From the NCBI RefSeq assembly GCF_002975275.1, contig NZ_PCOQ01000001.1, forward strand, positions 864,092 to 928,091: a stretch of 64,000 bases of DNA, read 5' to 3'. Source of the stretch: Achromobacter sp. MYb9. Lineage in GTDB: Bacteria; Pseudomonadota; Gammaproteobacteria; Burkholderiales; Burkholderiaceae_B. A model generated the notes under the pieces. That model did no database searches. It was not told the origin of the DNA and was given only the letters and a program-made list of their open reading frames with translations. A program made the translations under genes and the position numbers. Shown here piece after piece: positions 6,258 to 14,224 of this stretch; within the stretch, counting starts at the first letter, position 1, and each line of letters opens with the position of its first letter.

Positions 6258-9233
6258 TTGAGATACGGCACGAATAAGTGGCTGACGGCGACGCTCGCGC
6301 TCAGTACGACCTACTGCGGCAGCGTCACGGCGGCGGACCTGACCGTTGCGCCAAGCGACACCCAAGTGTTTGACGGCTCGGGCCGTTTCCCCGGCGGGAT
6401 CGATGTCAACGGCGGCACGCTGGTGATCGGCGGCAATGGCGGCGGAGCAGGCGTAGCCATCGACGGGAACGTCAATGCGGCATCGGGCGGCACCGTCGCG
6501 GGCTTCGGCGCGATCAATGGCGACCTCAACGTGACGGGCAACGCGCGCGTGGCGCCGGGGTATTCCGTCGGAACGCCGACCGGGGTTTCCAACGGCAACC
6601 TCGTCGTCAACGGCAACCTGTCGATGAACAACGCCGTATTCGCCTTCGAGACCGGCTATGCAGGGCTGCCCATCACGCAACCGGGCACCGGCGACAACAT
6701 CACCGTGCGCGGCGACGCAGCCCTCAACAACACGACGCTGAACGTCACCGTGAACACCCTGGGGGTCAACGCCGGCTACTACCGAATCCTGTCGTATGGC
6801 GGCACGTTGAGCGGCAACGGCCTGTCGTTGGGCACCGTCACCGGCGACTCCGCACCTGCGGCGACCATCCAGACGCTGACCGGCGACAAGCAGATCAACC
6901 TGATCCTGGGCCCAAGCACGACCAACCTGTGGAATGGCAACGGCGCAGCATCCGCAACCCGTTCGGGTGGCGGCAACGGCACCTGGAGCGCCTCCAGCAC
7001 CAACTGGAACAGCCCCAGCAATGCCACGGGGGCCCTACCCGATGGTGGCTATGCCATCTTCACCGGCGCTGCCGGCACGGTGACCGTGGACGGCAGCGCC
7101 GGCCCGGTGCGCGTGTCGGGCATCCAGTTCGCCACCGACCGGTATCGCCTGCAAGGCGCTCCCATTACCCTGGTCGGGAGCGGCGGCAACCCGCCCGCGA
7201 TTGTCGTGGGCGACGGTACTTATGCCTCCGGCCAGTTCGTGGACACCATCGACAACCCGCTGCAGGGCACGCAGGGCTTCGTCAAGACCGGCCCCGGTTC
7301 CGTGATCCTGACCGCCGACAGCAGCGGCCTGACCGGCCCCATCCTGATCGCCGACGGCGCCTTGGAGATCGACGGCAAGCTGAACGGCCCGGTCGATATC
7401 GGCCGCGAAGTCGTGCTGGCGGGCGTCGGCCAGTTGGGCAGCACCACCTTGTACCCGACCGCCGTCGTGTCTCCGGGCAATGACGGTTCGCCCATCGGCA
7501 CGCTCACCATCAACGGCAACCTCACCTTCGGTGAAAACACCATCTATCGCGTGCACGCCAATCCGGCCAGCAACGCAAGCGACCGCATCCACGTCACGGG
7601 CGTCGCCTACCTGGATGGCACCGTGGCGCACGTGGGCCCCGACGGCAACTATGCGCCGCGCACCACCTACAACATCCTGACCGCTGACGGCGGCATACAG
7701 GGCAGGTTCACCGGCGCCTCAAGCGCGTACGCGTTCTTGACCCCCACGCTCAGCTACGACGCCAAAAATGCATTCATGACGCTGACGCGCAACGACGTGC
7801 CGATTGGCAGCGTCGGCGGCACCGACAATGAAAGCAGCGTGGGCGGCGCGCTGGATCAGGAGCAGCCTCCCGCGGCTGGCAACGGATCGCCGGCGACGGG
7901 CAATGGATCGCCGGCGACCGGTAACGGGTCATCGTCGACGGGCAGCGGATCGTCCACGGCGGGCAACGGTTCCTCGTCGACCGGCAGCGGATCGTCCACG
8001 GCGGGCAATGGTTCCTCGTCGACCGGCAGCGGATCACCCGCGACGGGCGACGCAACGTCGACAGGCGCTGCAACGCCCCCGAGCGCCAACGGTACGCCGA
8101 CCGCCGGAAGTGAATCGCCGGTGGTCGAAAGCGGCAACGCGGCGGCCAGGAATACGGGCGCAGGCCAGGTAGCGATGGCCGTCCTTTCCATGACGCCGGG
8201 TGAAGCGCGCTCGGCCTTGAAGATGCTCTCTGGCGAAGCGTACGCAAGCACCGCGAGCGTGCTGCAAAGCCAGGGCGATACCGTACGCACGATGCCGCTG
8301 TCCCACCTGCGCGGCAACCTCGACGCGCCGCTCTTGGCCGGACGCCCGACGGCGCAACTGGGTGCCGCGTCATCCAACGCGCTGCCGCAAAGCGGCGCCT
8401 CGCCGCTCTGGGCGCAAGCATTCGGCAACTGGAGCACGTTCGGCGGCGACGGCAACGCATCAAGCGTCAGCCAATCCGCCGGCGGGCTGTTCGTTGGCGG
8501 TGACGGCGCCGTCGGCGGCGGCTGGAGGTTGGGCGGCGCGGTCGGCTACATCGGCAGCCACAACTCCATCGCCGATGCGTCCTCGCGCACCAATATCGAC
8601 AGCTATACCGCGACGTTGTTCGGCGGACGGAACTTCCCCGCCGGCCCCGGCCATGTCCGCTTCATGGCTGGCGCGGCCTACACCTGGCACGACATCGACA
8701 CGAAACGTGATGTGGCCGCCGGAAGCCTGAATCAGCGCCTGGAGTCCTCCTATCACGCCTCTTCCACGCAAGTGTTCACCGAACTGGGCTACAACCTGCC
8801 GGTGGGCGATGCCTACACCATCGAACCCTACGCCGGCCTGGCCTGGAACCAGGTGCGTACGCGCGACTTCCAGGAATCGGGCGGCTCGGCGGCCTTGCAC
8901 GGATCGGGGAATTCCGACGATGTCACCAGCACCACGCTGGGATTGCGCGGCGCATGGCAGTTCGGCTCCGACCAGGCGCCGGGACGCTTGACCGCCACGC
9001 TAGGCTGGCGCCATGCGATGGGCGATGTGAAGCCCCGCCAGGAACTGGCGTTCAGCGGCGGCAGCACGTTCTCGGTGACGGGTGTCCCGATCGCGCGCGA
9101 CGCCGCGGTGCTGGGTCTGGGCGCCGAAGTGGCCATCACGCGCAACACGACGGCGGGCATCGCTTACGACGCGCAGTTCGGTGGCGGCAACCGCCAGCAA
9201 GCCGGTCTGCTCAAGCTGGCCGTGCGCTTCTAA
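6258..9233 (+). CDS. type Va autotransporter (passenger plus C-terminal beta-barrel)
   Basis: A 991-residue surface protein. The start is TTG at 6258 with AAAGGA eight bases upstream. Residues 1-26 form a signal peptide ending SVTAA. Residues ~27-530 are a Gly/Asn/Thr/Val-rich passenger with repeating strands of beta-helix type (runs such as GGTLVIGG and GNLVVNGNL). Residues 541-597 are a Ser/Gly/Thr heptapeptide-repeat linker. From about 715 to the end is the autotransporter barrel (SPLWAQAFGNWSTFGG, amphipathic strands, terminal LLKLAVRF ending in Phe as outer-membrane proteins do). No protease triad was recognised. It could serve adhesion, autoaggregation or biofilm formation; no partner genes are nearby. 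Confidence 0.88.
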   Translation: MRYGTNKWLTATLALSTTYCGSVTAADLTVAPSDTQVFDGSGRFPGGIDVNGGTLVIGGNGGGAGVAIDGNVNAASGGTVAGFGAINGDLNVTGNARVAPGYSVGTPTGVSNGNLVVNGNLSMNNAVFAFETGYAGLPITQPGTGDNITVRGDAALNNTTLNVTVNTLGVNAGYYRILSYGGTLSGNGLSLGTVTGDSAPAATIQTLTGDKQINLILGPSTTNLWNGNGAASATRSGGGNGTWSASSTNWNSPSNATGALPDGGYAIFTGAAGTVTVDGSAGPVRVSGIQFATDRYRLQGAPITLVGSGGNPPAIVVGDGTYASGQFVDTIDNPLQGTQGFVKTGPGSVILTADSSGLTGPILIADGALEIDGKLNGPVDIGREVVLAGVGQLGSTTLYPTAVVSPGNDGSPIGTLTINGNLTFGENTIYRVHANPASNASDRIHVTGVAYLDGTVAHVGPDGNYAPRTTYNILTADGGIQGRFTGASSAYAFLTPTLSYDAKNAFMTLTRNDVPIGSVGGTDNESSVGGALDQEQPPAAGNGSPATGNGSPATGNGSSSTGSGSSTAGNGSSSTGSGSSTAGNGSSSTGSGSPATGDATSTGAATPPSANGTPTAGSESPVVESGNAAARNTGAGQVAMAVLSMTPGEARSALKMLSGEAYASTASVLQSQGDTVRTMPLSHLRGNLDAPLLAGRPTAQLGAASSNALPQSGASPLWAQAFGNWSTFGGDGNASSVSQSAGGLFVGGDGAVGGGWRLGGAVGYIGSHNSIADASSRTNIDSYTATLFGGRNFPAGPGHVRFMAGAAYTWHDIDTKRDVAAGSLNQRLESSYHASSTQVFTELGYNLPVGDAYTIEPYAGLAWNQVRTRDFQESGGSAALHGSGNSDDVTSTTLGLRGAWQFGSDQAPGRLTATLGWRHAMGDVKPRQELAFSGGSTFSVTGVPIARDAAVLGLGAEVAITRNTTAGIAYDAQFGGGNRQQAGLLKLAVRF
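7878..8045 (+). repeat. 21-bp repeats encoding a Ser/Gly/Thr heptapeptide linker
   Basis: Eight consecutive 7-residue units fill residues 541-596 of the autotransporter, alternating GNGSPAT, GNGSSST, GSGSSTA and GSGSPAT. At DNA level the middle is a near-perfect 42-bp repeat (two units). It joins the passenger to the barrel and is likely flexible. Such repeats can change in copy number without breaking frame. Confidence 0.85.
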
Positions 9234-9269
9234 GCCATGCGCTTTTAAGCCATGCACTTCTAAGCCATG
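9225..9269 (+). repeat. 15-bp tandem triplication spanning the autotransporter stop codon
   Basis: Three copies of a 15-bp unit (first copy CGCTTCTAAGCCATG) follow one another, each carrying an in-frame TAA. Copy 1 contains the true end (Arg-Phe-stop); copies 2 and 3 repeat Arg-Phe-stop and His-Phe-stop in the same frame. They differ from copy 1 by one or two bases. Confidence 0.85.
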
Positions 9270-9319
9270 CCCGCCTCGGCCCAGCCATTCCGGGCCGGGG
9301 CGTACCAGGGCAAAGGAAC

Positions 9320-9356
9320 AAGCCCCCTGCAGTGTGACTGTGGGGGGCTTTTTTTG
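9320..9356 (+). terminator. terminator of the autotransporter gene
   Basis: AGCCCCC pairs with GGGGGCT across a ~14-base loop, followed by seven T on the plus strand. It lies between the autotransporter and the convergent LysR gene and may also limit read-through from the other side. Confidence 0.75.
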
Positions 9357-9358
9357 CG

Positions 9359-10264
9359 CTATGGCATAACGACGCTGCTGGCGGACTCCGTCCGCATCAG
9401 GAAATCGATCACGGCGCGCACCGCGGGAAGCTGGCCACGCTTGTGTGGCGTCAAAATCGTTGTCATCACGCTGCCTGCGGTCCAGGCCGGTAGCACCCGT
9501 ACCAACCGCCCCTCATTGACCGCTTGCGCCGAGATCATTTCGGGCAGGCAGACAATGCCAAGCCCCGCCTCCGCGGCCTTCATCAACGACACCGATTCAT
9601 CGGCATACAGCAGCGGCTGCGGCGCGACCTCCACGATGCGGCCGCTGGCATCGCCCAAGCGCCAGCGCTTCATCGCCATGTTGGTCATCAGTCCGTCGTG
9701 CTCGCTCAAGGCCTCCGGCGCCGGGGGCTGGCCGCGCCGGGCGACGTAAGACGGCGCAGCCACCAGCGTAATCGGCTCCTCGCTCATGCGTCGTTGCACC
9801 AGATCCGAATCCGGCAGCGCCGCGAAATGACTTCGGATCGCAAGATCAAAGCCCTCCTGAACCAGATCGATAAAGCGGTCCGTGACGTGCAACTGGATAC
9901 GCAGTTTTGGATATTGCCGCGCAAGGATGGGCAGGCGGTCCGCAAGCTGAAACTGCGCGATGGGCACCGACGCCGTGATCCGCACGGTGCCGCTTGGCTC
10001 CGCCAGCCGCCGGTGCACGACGGCTTGGGCGGCCTCGGCCTCGATCATCACCGCGCGGGCGTGGTCGTACACGTCGCGCCCCACGTCGGTCAGCGTAAAG
10101 CGGCGCGACGTGCGGTGAAGCAACTGGACGCCCAGCGTGGCTTCCAGCGTCGCCACCCGCTTGCTGACCGTCGATTTCGGGCAACCCAGGCGCCGGGCAG
10201 CCGCCGCGAAGCCGCCGCTATCGACGGCTTGGGCGAAAAAATGCAGGTCATTGAGGTTCAGCAT
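9359..10264 (-). CDS. LysR-family regulator, probably of the divergent GST gene
   Basis: A 301-residue LTTR. The N-terminal helix-turn-helix is clear (residues ~1-60: DLHFFAQAVDSGGFAAAARRLG, then PKSTVSKRVATLE). The effector domain follows (TVRITASVPIAQF, ESVSLMKAAEAGLGIVCLP). The PKSTVSKR variant of the usual QPAVS helix places it with the large AaeR/DmlR-type LTTR branch. It is divergent from the GST gene, and a perfect 15-bp inverted repeat fills the gap. This is the standard arrangement for an LTTR acting on its neighbour. Confidence 0.9.
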   Translation of the reverse strand: MLNLNDLHFFAQAVDSGGFAAAARRLGCPKSTVSKRVATLEATLGVQLLHRTSRRFTLTDVGRDVYDHARAVMIEAEAAQAVVHRRLAEPSGTVRITASVPIAQFQLADRLPILARQYPKLRIQLHVTDRFIDLVQEGFDLAIRSHFAALPDSDLVQRRMSEEPITLVAAPSYVARRGQPPAPEALSEHDGLMTNMAMKRWRLGDASGRIVEVAPQPLLYADESVSLMKAAEAGLGIVCLPEMISAQAVNEGRLVRVLPAWTAGSVMTTILTPHKRGQLPAVRAVIDFLMRTESASSVVMP

Positions 10265-10271
10265 GTTCGTC

Positions 10272-10331
10272 TACATATGTGGACATTTCGTCGCAATTTA
10301 TCCATCTTTTGCCTAGATGTCCACATATGTA
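10272..10331. promoter_or_regulatory. 15-bp perfect inverted repeat in the LysR/GST divergent promoter
   Basis: TACATATGTGGACAT at 10272-10286 is mirrored exactly at 10317-10331, separated by 30 bases. Each arm contains the 8-bp palindrome ACATATGT. The two arms are 45 bases apart start to start, so each may bind one LysR dimer, with a bound tetramer bending the DNA. The right arm lies 31 bases before the GST start codon. Confidence 0.7.
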
Positions 10332-10362
10332 TATTTCACCGTATCAACAACGGAGAAATGAC

Positions 10363-11091
10363 ATGAACCCCACCTCTGAACCGATCTTCATCGCCGGCTT
10401 CCCCCTGGGCAGCTCGGCCGGGCTCGTTACCGCTTTCGAATGGCTCGGTCAGCCCTATCGCATTACCCGGGTGGACATGCTGGGGGAGATGCGCACCGAC
10501 GCCTACAAGCGTCTGAATGGCCGGGTGGAAACGCCCGTACTGATCACCGAAGAAGGCGATGTTCTTACCGAGACGATGGCGATCGCCCTGTGGCTCGAGG
10601 CGCGAGACACCCAGCGCCGCATCAGCTTCGAACCCGGCACGCCGCAGGCCCACCGGCTGCATCAGTACCTGGCTTTCCTCAATACCGGCTTCACCGGCGC
10701 GTTCTATCCCATGTGGGTCGCGCTGGAGGCGCCGGACGCCACCGAAGGTGAAAAGGAAACGCTGCGCAAGTTCGGACGCAGCTTCGTGGCGCTACGGCAT
10801 GAACAGCTTGAGGCGATGATGGGCGACAGCGATTATCTGCTGGGCAACAAGCCGACGCTGGCGGACGCGGTGTTCGCCGGCGTGGCGCGCTGGGTGGATT
10901 TCCATCAGGCGATCGAACCGCGGAACTATCCGCGCATCCTGGCGTTGCGCCAGCGTATCGAGGCCGACCCTGCATTTCGCTTCGCAGCGGCCATTGAAGA
11001 CGGCAAGCCGGCGATTGGCAGCGGCGCGATGAAAGGCCTTGTCCCGCTAGAGACGGTCTTGCACCATACAAGCGGCGCCCTGACGGCCTGA
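10363..11091 (+). CDS. glutathione S-transferase-family protein
   Basis: The 242-residue product has a thioredoxin-like N-terminal domain (AFEWLGQPYRITRVDM; the cis-Pro motif VETPVLI; and GDVLTETMAIALWLE for the gamma-glutamyl site). An all-helical C-terminal domain follows, with YLLGNKPTLADAVFAGVARW, the conserved N-capping/Asp motif. Cytoplasmic detoxification or isomerase/reductase chemistry is typical, but the substrate is not evident. ATG 10363 has CGGAGA a short spacing upstream; a longer in-frame reading would run through the operator. Probably controlled by the divergent LysR protein. A strong terminator follows. Confidence 0.88.
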   Translation: MNPTSEPIFIAGFPLGSSAGLVTAFEWLGQPYRITRVDMLGEMRTDAYKRLNGRVETPVLITEEGDVLTETMAIALWLEARDTQRRISFEPGTPQAHRLHQYLAFLNTGFTGAFYPMWVALEAPDATEGEKETLRKFGRSFVALRHEQLEAMMGDSDYLLGNKPTLADAVFAGVARWVDFHQAIEPRNYPRILALRQRIEADPAFRFAAAIEDGKPAIGSGAMKGLVPLETVLHHTSGALTA

Positions 11092-11160
11092 GTCTGTTCT
11101 TAGTCAGTCAGAAGACAAAGAAGCGCTGACAAAGAAGCTGACAAGGAAACACCACCAATG

Positions 11161-11190
11161 AAAAACGCCGCTAGCAATAGCGGCGTTTTT
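11161..11190 (+). terminator. strong terminator after the GST gene
   Basis: A perfect 13-base inverted repeat, AAAAACGCCGCTA, around a GCAA loop, ending in TTTTT on the plus strand. Because of its symmetry it could also end transcripts from the minus-strand tRNA. Its core equals that of the terminator at 5918. Confidence 0.88.
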
Positions 11191-11209
11191 CATACTGCAG
11201 GTGTTTGGT

Positions 11210-11285
11210 TGGTGGGCTGAGCGAGACTCGAACTCGCGACCAACGGATTAAAAGTCCGCTGCTCTACCGACTGAGCTATCAGCCC
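11210..11285 (-). tRNA. tRNA-Lys (anticodon TTT)
   Basis: Read on the minus strand the 76 bases fold as a cloverleaf. The acceptor stem is GGGCTGA/TCAGCCC, the D arm follows TAGCTCAG, the anticodon loop is CTTTTAA (anticodon TTT, lysine), and the T arm contains GTTCGAGTC. The 3' CCA is encoded at 11210-11212. No integrase or duplicated 3' end was seen nearby, so it does not appear to carry an inserted island within this window. Confidence 0.97.
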
Positions 11286-11395
11286 GACCGAAGCCAGAAA
11301 TTATGGCGGATTTTCTTAAGCTTGTCAAAAAGTTTGGCGCAGGCTGCCTTAACTTCCTGGCTGACGCCTTCCCTGCATCCCTACCGGCCGCGCAT

Positions 11396-11421
11396 GAAAA
11401 ACGGCCGCACGCGGCGGCCGT
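11396..11421 (-). terminator. terminator of the metNIQ operon
   Basis: On the minus strand ACGGCCGC pairs with GCGGCCGT around a five-base loop, followed by TTTT. It lies 25 bases after the metQ stop. Confidence 0.8.
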
Positions 11422-11445
11422 TCCCGGGTACGAATGGGCCTGGAA

Positions 11446-12243
11446 TTACCAGGCAGCCACCACGGCGCCCTTGTACTTGGTCTCGATGAACTGCTTCACG
11501 GCCGGGCTGTGATAGATGCTGACCAGCTTGGCGAAGTCGGCGCGATCCTTGTCCTTTTCACGCACGACCAGCACGTTGGCGTACGGCGAATCCGGCGATT
11601 CCTGGGCGATCGCGTCCTTGGTCGGGTTCAGGCCGGCTTCCAGCGCAAAATTGGTGTTGATGGCCGACGCATCCGTGTCGTCCAGCGAACGCGGCAACTG
11701 GGCAGCGTCGAGTTCGATGAAGCGCAGCTTCTTCTTGTTCTCGACCACGTCGATCGGGGTTGCCTTCAGGCCGGCTTCGGGACGCAGCTTGATCAGGCCG
11801 TTGGCTTGCAGCAGCAGCAGGGCGCGGCCACCGTTGGTCGGATCGTTCGGCAGCGCGATGCGGGCGCCGTCCTTCAGTTCGGCCAGGGACTTGATCTTCT
11901 TGCTGTAGATGCCGATCGGGAAAATCACGGTCTTGGCGATGCTGACCAGCTTGTAGCCTCGGTCGGCGTTGGCGTTGTCCAGGTAGGGCTGGTGCTGGTA
12001 GCTGTTGACGTCCAGGTCGCCCGAGGCCAGCGCCACGTTGGGCTGCACGTAGTCGGTGAATTCGATGATCTGGATGTTCAGGCCCTGCTTGGCGGCTTCG
12101 GCCTTCACCACATCAAAGATCTGGGCGTGCGGGCCGGCGGTGACGCCCACCTTCAGCGGCTTGTCCTGAGCCAGCGCGGGCTGGGCAAAAACGGCGGCGC
12201 CCAGGGCGAACGCGGCCAGCGACTTCAAAACCTTGATGCTCAT
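11446..12243 (-). CDS. metQ: methionine ABC transporter, substrate-binding protein
   Basis: This periplasmic receptor of the MetNIQ importer has 265 residues. A signal peptide ends QPALA-QD; there is no lipobox cysteine, unlike E. coli MetQ, so it is probably soluble in the periplasm. The NlpA/MetQ family pattern is clear: VGVTAGPHAQIFD, the ligand-site DVNSYQHQPYLD, IALPNDPTNGGRALLLL and the C-terminal SPAVKQFIETKYKG. It is the last gene of metN-metI-metQ, 56 bases after metI, and is followed by a terminator. Methionine specificity is inferred from the family and operon. Confidence 0.95.
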   Translation of the reverse strand: MSIKVLKSLAAFALGAAVFAQPALAQDKPLKVGVTAGPHAQIFDVVKAEAAKQGLNIQIIEFTDYVQPNVALASGDLDVNSYQHQPYLDNANADRGYKLVSIAKTVIFPIGIYSKKIKSLAELKDGARIALPNDPTNGGRALLLLQANGLIKLRPEAGLKATPIDVVENKKKLRFIELDAAQLPRSLDDTDASAINTNFALEAGLNPTKDAIAQESPDSPYANVLVVREKDKDRADFAKLVSIYHSPAVKQFIETKYKGAVVAAW

Positions 12244-12299
12244 GTTGCGATATCCCGAATAACGGATGTAGAGAAAAGAGTGGTTCGGCGCCGTTGCGT

Positions 12300-12953
12300 T
12301 CAGCGATGCGACAAGCGGCGCACGAAACGGTCGCCAAGGCTTTGGATGGCCTGGACCAGGACGATCAGCACGATCACGACCGCGGCCATGACGTCCGATT
12401 GGAAACGTTGATACCCGTAGCGGATGGCCAGGTCGCCCAGGCCGCCGCCGCCGATGGCGCCGGCCATCGCCGAATAACCGATCAGGCTGACCACCGTGAC
12501 GATGGTCGCGGCAATCAGGCCCGGCAAGGCCTCGGGCAACAGCACCTTCCGGATGATCTGCATCGGCGATGCGCCCATGGCGCGCGCCGCGGTGATCAGC
12601 CCCGGGTCGACTTCCCGCATGGCGTTTTCCGCGATGCGGGCCATGAACGGAATCGCGGCCACCGACAGCGGCACGATGGCGGCCGTGGTGCCGATGGAGG
12701 TCTGCGCGACCAGACGCGTGAACGGGATGATGGCGACCATCAGGATCACGAACGGCACCGAACGGGTAGCGTTGATGACGGCGCCCAGCACGTGGTTGAC
12801 GGGCTGGTTCTCCAGCATGTTGCCACGCGCGGTCACCGTCAGCGTCACGCCCAGCGGGATGCCGATCACCACCGCGATGGCGCTGGCGACGCCCACCATC
12901 AGCAGGGTGTCAAGCAGCGACGTAATAAGCAGATCGATCAGTTGCGGACTCAT
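12300..12953 (-). CDS. metI: methionine ABC transporter, permease
   Basis: A 217-residue inner-membrane permease with about five membrane helices. The EAA loop that docks to the ATPase reads REVDPGLITAARAMGASPMQIIRKVLLPEALPG (ends at residues ~108-140). The length and the ending AIQSLGDRFVRRLSHR fit MetI. Its start lies inside the 3' end of metN (44-base overlap), so the two are translationally coupled. Confidence 0.95.
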   Translation of the reverse strand: MSPQLIDLLITSLLDTLLMVGVASAIAVVIGIPLGVTLTVTARGNMLENQPVNHVLGAVINATRSVPFVILMVAIIPFTRLVAQTSIGTTAAIVPLSVAAIPFMARIAENAMREVDPGLITAARAMGASPMQIIRKVLLPEALPGLIAATIVTVVSLIGYSAMAGAIGGGGLGDLAIRYGYQRFQSDVMAAVVIVLIVLVQAIQSLGDRFVRRLSHR

Positions 12954-13998
12954 GAGCTATTTCTTCAACGGTGATGTCACGGGCGGCCAACGCGGCGATG
13001 GCGTCCTTGACCGCGGCGGGCGCGCCTTGGGCCAGCACGAACATCGTGCCCACGGCCACGCCCTGGATGTCTTCGACGCGGGCCTGGACCAGGCCGACGT
13101 TCAGCGAATATTGCTTGGACAGATCCGACAGGAACGATCCCGACGCATCCGTGCCGGTCAGGGACAGGCGCAGCAGTCGCACGGCCTGACCCGGATTGGC
13201 GGCGGCCAGCGTGGCGATGCGTTCCTTGACGGCGGCCAGCGTGGCGTCGGTCAGGTCGGACGCGGTAGCGGCCGACACCATGCCGCGCGTGACCTCGTGG
13301 CGCGGCTGCGCGAACACTTCACGCGTGCTGCCCACTTCCACCACTTCGCCTTGCGACAGCACGGCGACGCGGTCGCAGACTTCGCGCACGACTTCCATCT
13401 GGTGCGTGATCATCACGACGGTCACGCCGGTCTTGCGATTGATGTCGCGCAGCAACGCCAGGATGTTGTGCGTGGTTTCCGGGTCCAGCGCGGACGTGGC
13501 CTCATCGCTGAGCAGCACGTCGGGATTGTTGGCCAGCGCGCGCGCAATGCCCACGCGCTGCTTCTGGCCGCCGCTGATCTGGCTGGGATAGCGGTCGCGC
13601 AGATGCTCCAGGCCTACCAGCGCCAGCAGACGTTCGACGCGGGCCGGGATCTCGCCCTTGGCCACGCCGGCGATCTCCAGCGGCAAGGCCACGTTGCCAT
13701 AGACGGTGCGGCGCGACAGCAGGTTGAAACCCTGGAACACCATGCCGATGCGACGGCGTTGGCCGCGCAGCTGTGCTTCGTTCAGCCCGGTGAGCGGTTG
13801 CCCCCCGATGGTGATCGTGCCTTCGTTGGGCCGTTCCAGCAGATTGATGCACTGGACCAGCGTGCTTTTACCGGCCCCGCTGGGGCCGATGATGCCGAAG
13901 ACCTCGCCCTGCGCGATATGCAGGTTGATGCCTCGCAGCGCCTGGAATTCTCCATGCGGCGTGGCATAGGTCTTGGATAGGTTCTTGATGTGAATCAT
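12910..13998 (-). CDS. metN: methionine ABC transporter, ATPase
   Basis: A 362-residue ATPase with Walker A GPSGAGKST (about residues 38-46), Q-loop FQGFNLL, signature SGGQKQR, Walker B LLSDEATSALD and H-loop THQ. A C-terminal NIL/ACT-like domain (about 270-345) binds methionine and causes feedback inhibition of transport in E. coli MetN. It is the first gene of metNIQ. The upstream 100 bases carry two inverted repeats that may be operator sites; no SAM riboswitch fold was recognised. Confidence 0.96.
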   Translation of the reverse strand: MIHIKNLSKTYATPHGEFQALRGINLHIAQGEVFGIIGPSGAGKSTLVQCINLLERPNEGTITIGGQPLTGLNEAQLRGQRRRIGMVFQGFNLLSRRTVYGNVALPLEIAGVAKGEIPARVERLLALVGLEHLRDRYPSQISGGQKQRVGIARALANNPDVLLSDEATSALDPETTHNILALLRDINRKTGVTVVMITHQMEVVREVCDRVAVLSQGEVVEVGSTREVFAQPRHEVTRGMVSAATASDLTDATLAAVKERIATLAAANPGQAVRLLRLSLTGTDASGSFLSDLSKQYSLNVGLVQARVEDIQGVAVGTMFVLAQGAPAAVKDAIAALAARDITVEEIAHESATDRSAYYVAA

Positions 13999-14018
13999 GG
14001 CAAGCGATTTTGTATCTT

Positions 14019-14077
14019 TTCTCTTCTAAAGAGAACGACCGTTTTTTTCATTTTCTATAACTATAAGTAATATAGAA
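14019..14077 (-). promoter_or_regulatory. two A/T-rich inverted repeats upstream of metN
   Basis: TTCTCTT-CTA-AAGAGAA occupies 14019-14035, and TTCTATA...TATAGAA with an 11-base spacer occupies 14053-14077. They lie 21 and 55 bases upstream of the metN start in a distinctly A/T-rich strip, so they probably mark the promoter and its operators. The regulator is not known; MetR-type LysR regulators bind TGAA-type sites and do not obviously match. Confidence 0.45.
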
Positions 14078-14150
14078 CGCTGTGGCCGCCGGCAGGCAGG
14101 CCGGCAGGCCTATCTTGAAATGCTGCAATCGGGTGCCAGGCAAAAGGCGT

Positions 14151-14191
14151 AAAGGGCAGTCAGGAAGGAAAGCCTTCCTGACTGCCCTTTT
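14151..14191 (-). terminator. bidirectional terminator with 18-bp perfect stem
   Basis: AAAGGGCAGTCAGGAAGG pairs exactly with its complement across an AAAG loop. T runs flank it on either strand. It ends the GH31 transcript on the minus strand and insulates the metN promoter downstream. Confidence 0.85.
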
Positions 14192-14224
14192 GTCGCGGTG
14201 GCCGGTCAGCCGGCCACGCTACCG

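Noticed and set aside
11210..11285. tRNA-Lys as an integration site of a genomic island
   Set aside because: No integrase, no second copy of the tRNA 3' end and no composition change beside it within the window.
13999..14150. SAM riboswitch in front of metN
   Set aside because: The region is A/T-rich with two simple inverted repeats; no conserved riboswitch core was recognised.
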